A DNA stretch of 64,000 nt, from NCBI RefSeq assembly GCF_018691265.1, contig NW_024881316.1, positions 24,219,819 to 24,283,818 on the forward strand. The letters run 5' to 3'. Position numbers and translations under genes: made by a program. The DNA comes from Tyto alba (Eukaryota > Chordata > Aves > Strigiformes > Tytonidae). The notes below the pieces were generated by a model. The model worked only from the letters and a program-made list of their open reading frames with translations. It did no database searches and had not been told where the DNA came from. Of the stretch, positions 62,586 through 64,000 are shown one piece after another. Each line of letters opens with the position of its first letter. Position 1 is the stretch's first letter.

Positions 62586-62608
62586 GGGGTGGGGGGTGGG
62601 GGTGGGGG
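62586..62608 (+). repeat. G-quadruplex-type G tract
   Basis: Four runs of 4, 6, 5 and 5 guanines are separated by single T bases. This is the classical intramolecular G4 pattern with one-base loops. It lies about 500 bp upstream of the GFRAL start codon, next to the minisatellite. Confidence 0.8.
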
Positions 62609-62609
62609 A

Positions 62610-64000
62610 AGGCAGCTGGCACTGCCTGTGCATCCAGCTCTCCGCTGATTTTCGGAGAAACTAACAGAACAAGTCTGGCGGACGCCTGCGATCTCTCCAG
62701 ATAAACGCCTGTTGCTATGCCTGACCGCCTTCTGCGAGCACTTTTCAATGCGTTTTAGAAGTGGATTTGTTTTCGTCTCAGACGCTGAACAGGATCATGA
62801 TCTGCTAAGGAGACAGAGGAGCTATGGAGGATGTTGGCCAGCAGACCAGAGGAACAAATAACTAGTCTGTAGTCTAGACCCATCCTAGAGTATGGGCCTA
62901 ACTTCAGGAGTTTCACTAAAATACACCAAAAACCAGTCTGGCATAAAAAAGTGAGCAGCTGACTTGGGTACTTAATAAAAAAGAAATCAGCCATGAAGCA
63001 TACAATCATACACCTGCTGGCTTCACTGGATGCTTTTTGCTTTTGCACTGGAAGGAGGAAGAAACAGCAGATCCCTATTGATTCCTCCACACTACCTGTG
63101 CGTCTTGTTTTCACAAATTGCTTATCCCATAAAGAACATTTTAAATTGGATTTGGTCCTTGAATGCTTAAACCAAAAAGATATCCTAAAACTTCCAGCAT
63201 AACTAGCAGAGATAGAGATAACTTGTGTGGAATCCTGTCCCTATATTGGCAAAGCAGAAGTTGAACCAAATCCAGATTTTGCTTAATTTTTTGTTTAGGT
63301 CAGTGTCATGATTTAGGAAAATTCAATCTTGCAATATTAAAAAAAAAAAAACAAAAAAAAAACTTAGTTAATTTATCACATTCTTTATTTAAACTCTTAA
63401 ACACTGCTAAATTCGTCTCAGCTTTAATCCGTTATAACATGCAACAGTAGGTTGCGATGCATCTTACAGGGAGGGCTGAGTCAAGCTGATGTTTACTGTG
63501 CTCTACTTCCTATAAAGCACTCCCCATGTTAATGACGTGCATCAATTTTGCTAATATCAGAGATGAGATGGTGTCCTCTATACAGTCCAAAAGAAAAGGA
63601 AAACAAAATGCCTTTTTGGAGGTGGAGAGGGTAAGAAATCACCTTGCAGTCATTGTGACTACAGGGCACAAGCTTTTCACTACAGTGACAACAGAAAAAG
63701 AGAAGGAGGTCAGGATATCAGACCTACAAGATTGTGAAATGTGTTGAGAGACAAAGTACCAGAGTGATGGTGGCACAGCAATTTATGTATGTGGGAACAA
63801 ATATGTTGTAATTTAAGCTCTATGTCTAATGATATGTCCAAGCAGAAACAATGGCATGAGAATTCAGTTTCTATGCTCCTGAGTTGCTAGTGGAAATATC
63901 AGAGTACTAAAGCAACGAGAGGTAACAAAACACAATTAAAGCTCAGCTTTCAGATAATTTTCAAGGTTTATAGGCTGGATAAGAAATGTGCATTCCTAAC
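62610..64000. other. Upstream flank of GFRAL, nothing recognised
   Basis: After the GC-rich promoter zone the sequence returns to AT-rich composition, with an A tract near 63340. Open frames such as 62755-63114 (-) have no recognisable domain. In mammals HCRTR2 lies beyond this side, but none of its exons is visible here. Confidence 0.5.

Overview
This is a vertebrate nuclear window, most likely from a bird. The coding sequence is split into short exons with GT-AG introns. The interspersed repeats are CR1 LINEs whose 3' ends carry the avian-type ATTCTATGATTCTATGA tail. I see no bacterial, organellar or viral genes. Two protein-coding genes are supported, in convergent orientation. The order matches the mammalian HMGCLL1/GFRAL neighbourhood as I know it.

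Layout. Positions 1-21319 hold no exon I could recognise and are probably an HMGCLL1 intron, with one very old LINE reverse-transcriptase relic near 1.8-2.25 kb. The last two HMGCLL1 coding exons lie on the + strand (21320-21445 and 25793-25906), with a poly(A) signal at 26082. About 8.4 kb of repeat-poor intergenic DNA follows. From 34.5 kb to 62.1 kb the - strand carries a complete GFRAL gene, which I rebuilt as 11 coding exons. A CpG island at about 61.75-62.25 kb holds its first coding exon. A hairpin-forming minisatellite and a G-quadruplex-type G tract lie just upstream of it. The last 1.4 kb shows nothing recognisable.

GFRAL is the RET co-receptor for GDF15. The spliced frame is open throughout, all splice phases agree, and it encodes 565 residues: a signal peptide, cysteine-rich domains, one membrane segment and a short tail. 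The most interesting point is a 513-bp, phase 1-1 exon (50028-50540) that has no counterpart in the human protein as I know it. It encodes a full ten-cysteine GDNF/GAS1-type domain that resembles the classical first domain of GFRalpha1-3. This domain is followed by an acidic linker with 22 consecutive aspartates encoded by a pure (ATC)21 microsatellite. Leaving this exon out keeps the frame and gives exactly 394 residues, the length of human GFRAL. The bird gene therefore appears to encode a four-domain GFRAL, or to choose between four-domain and three-domain forms by splicing.

Repeats are sparse: three CR1 3' fragments, one older LINE relic, several homopolymer and TA tracts, the ATC microsatellite and the promoter minisatellite.
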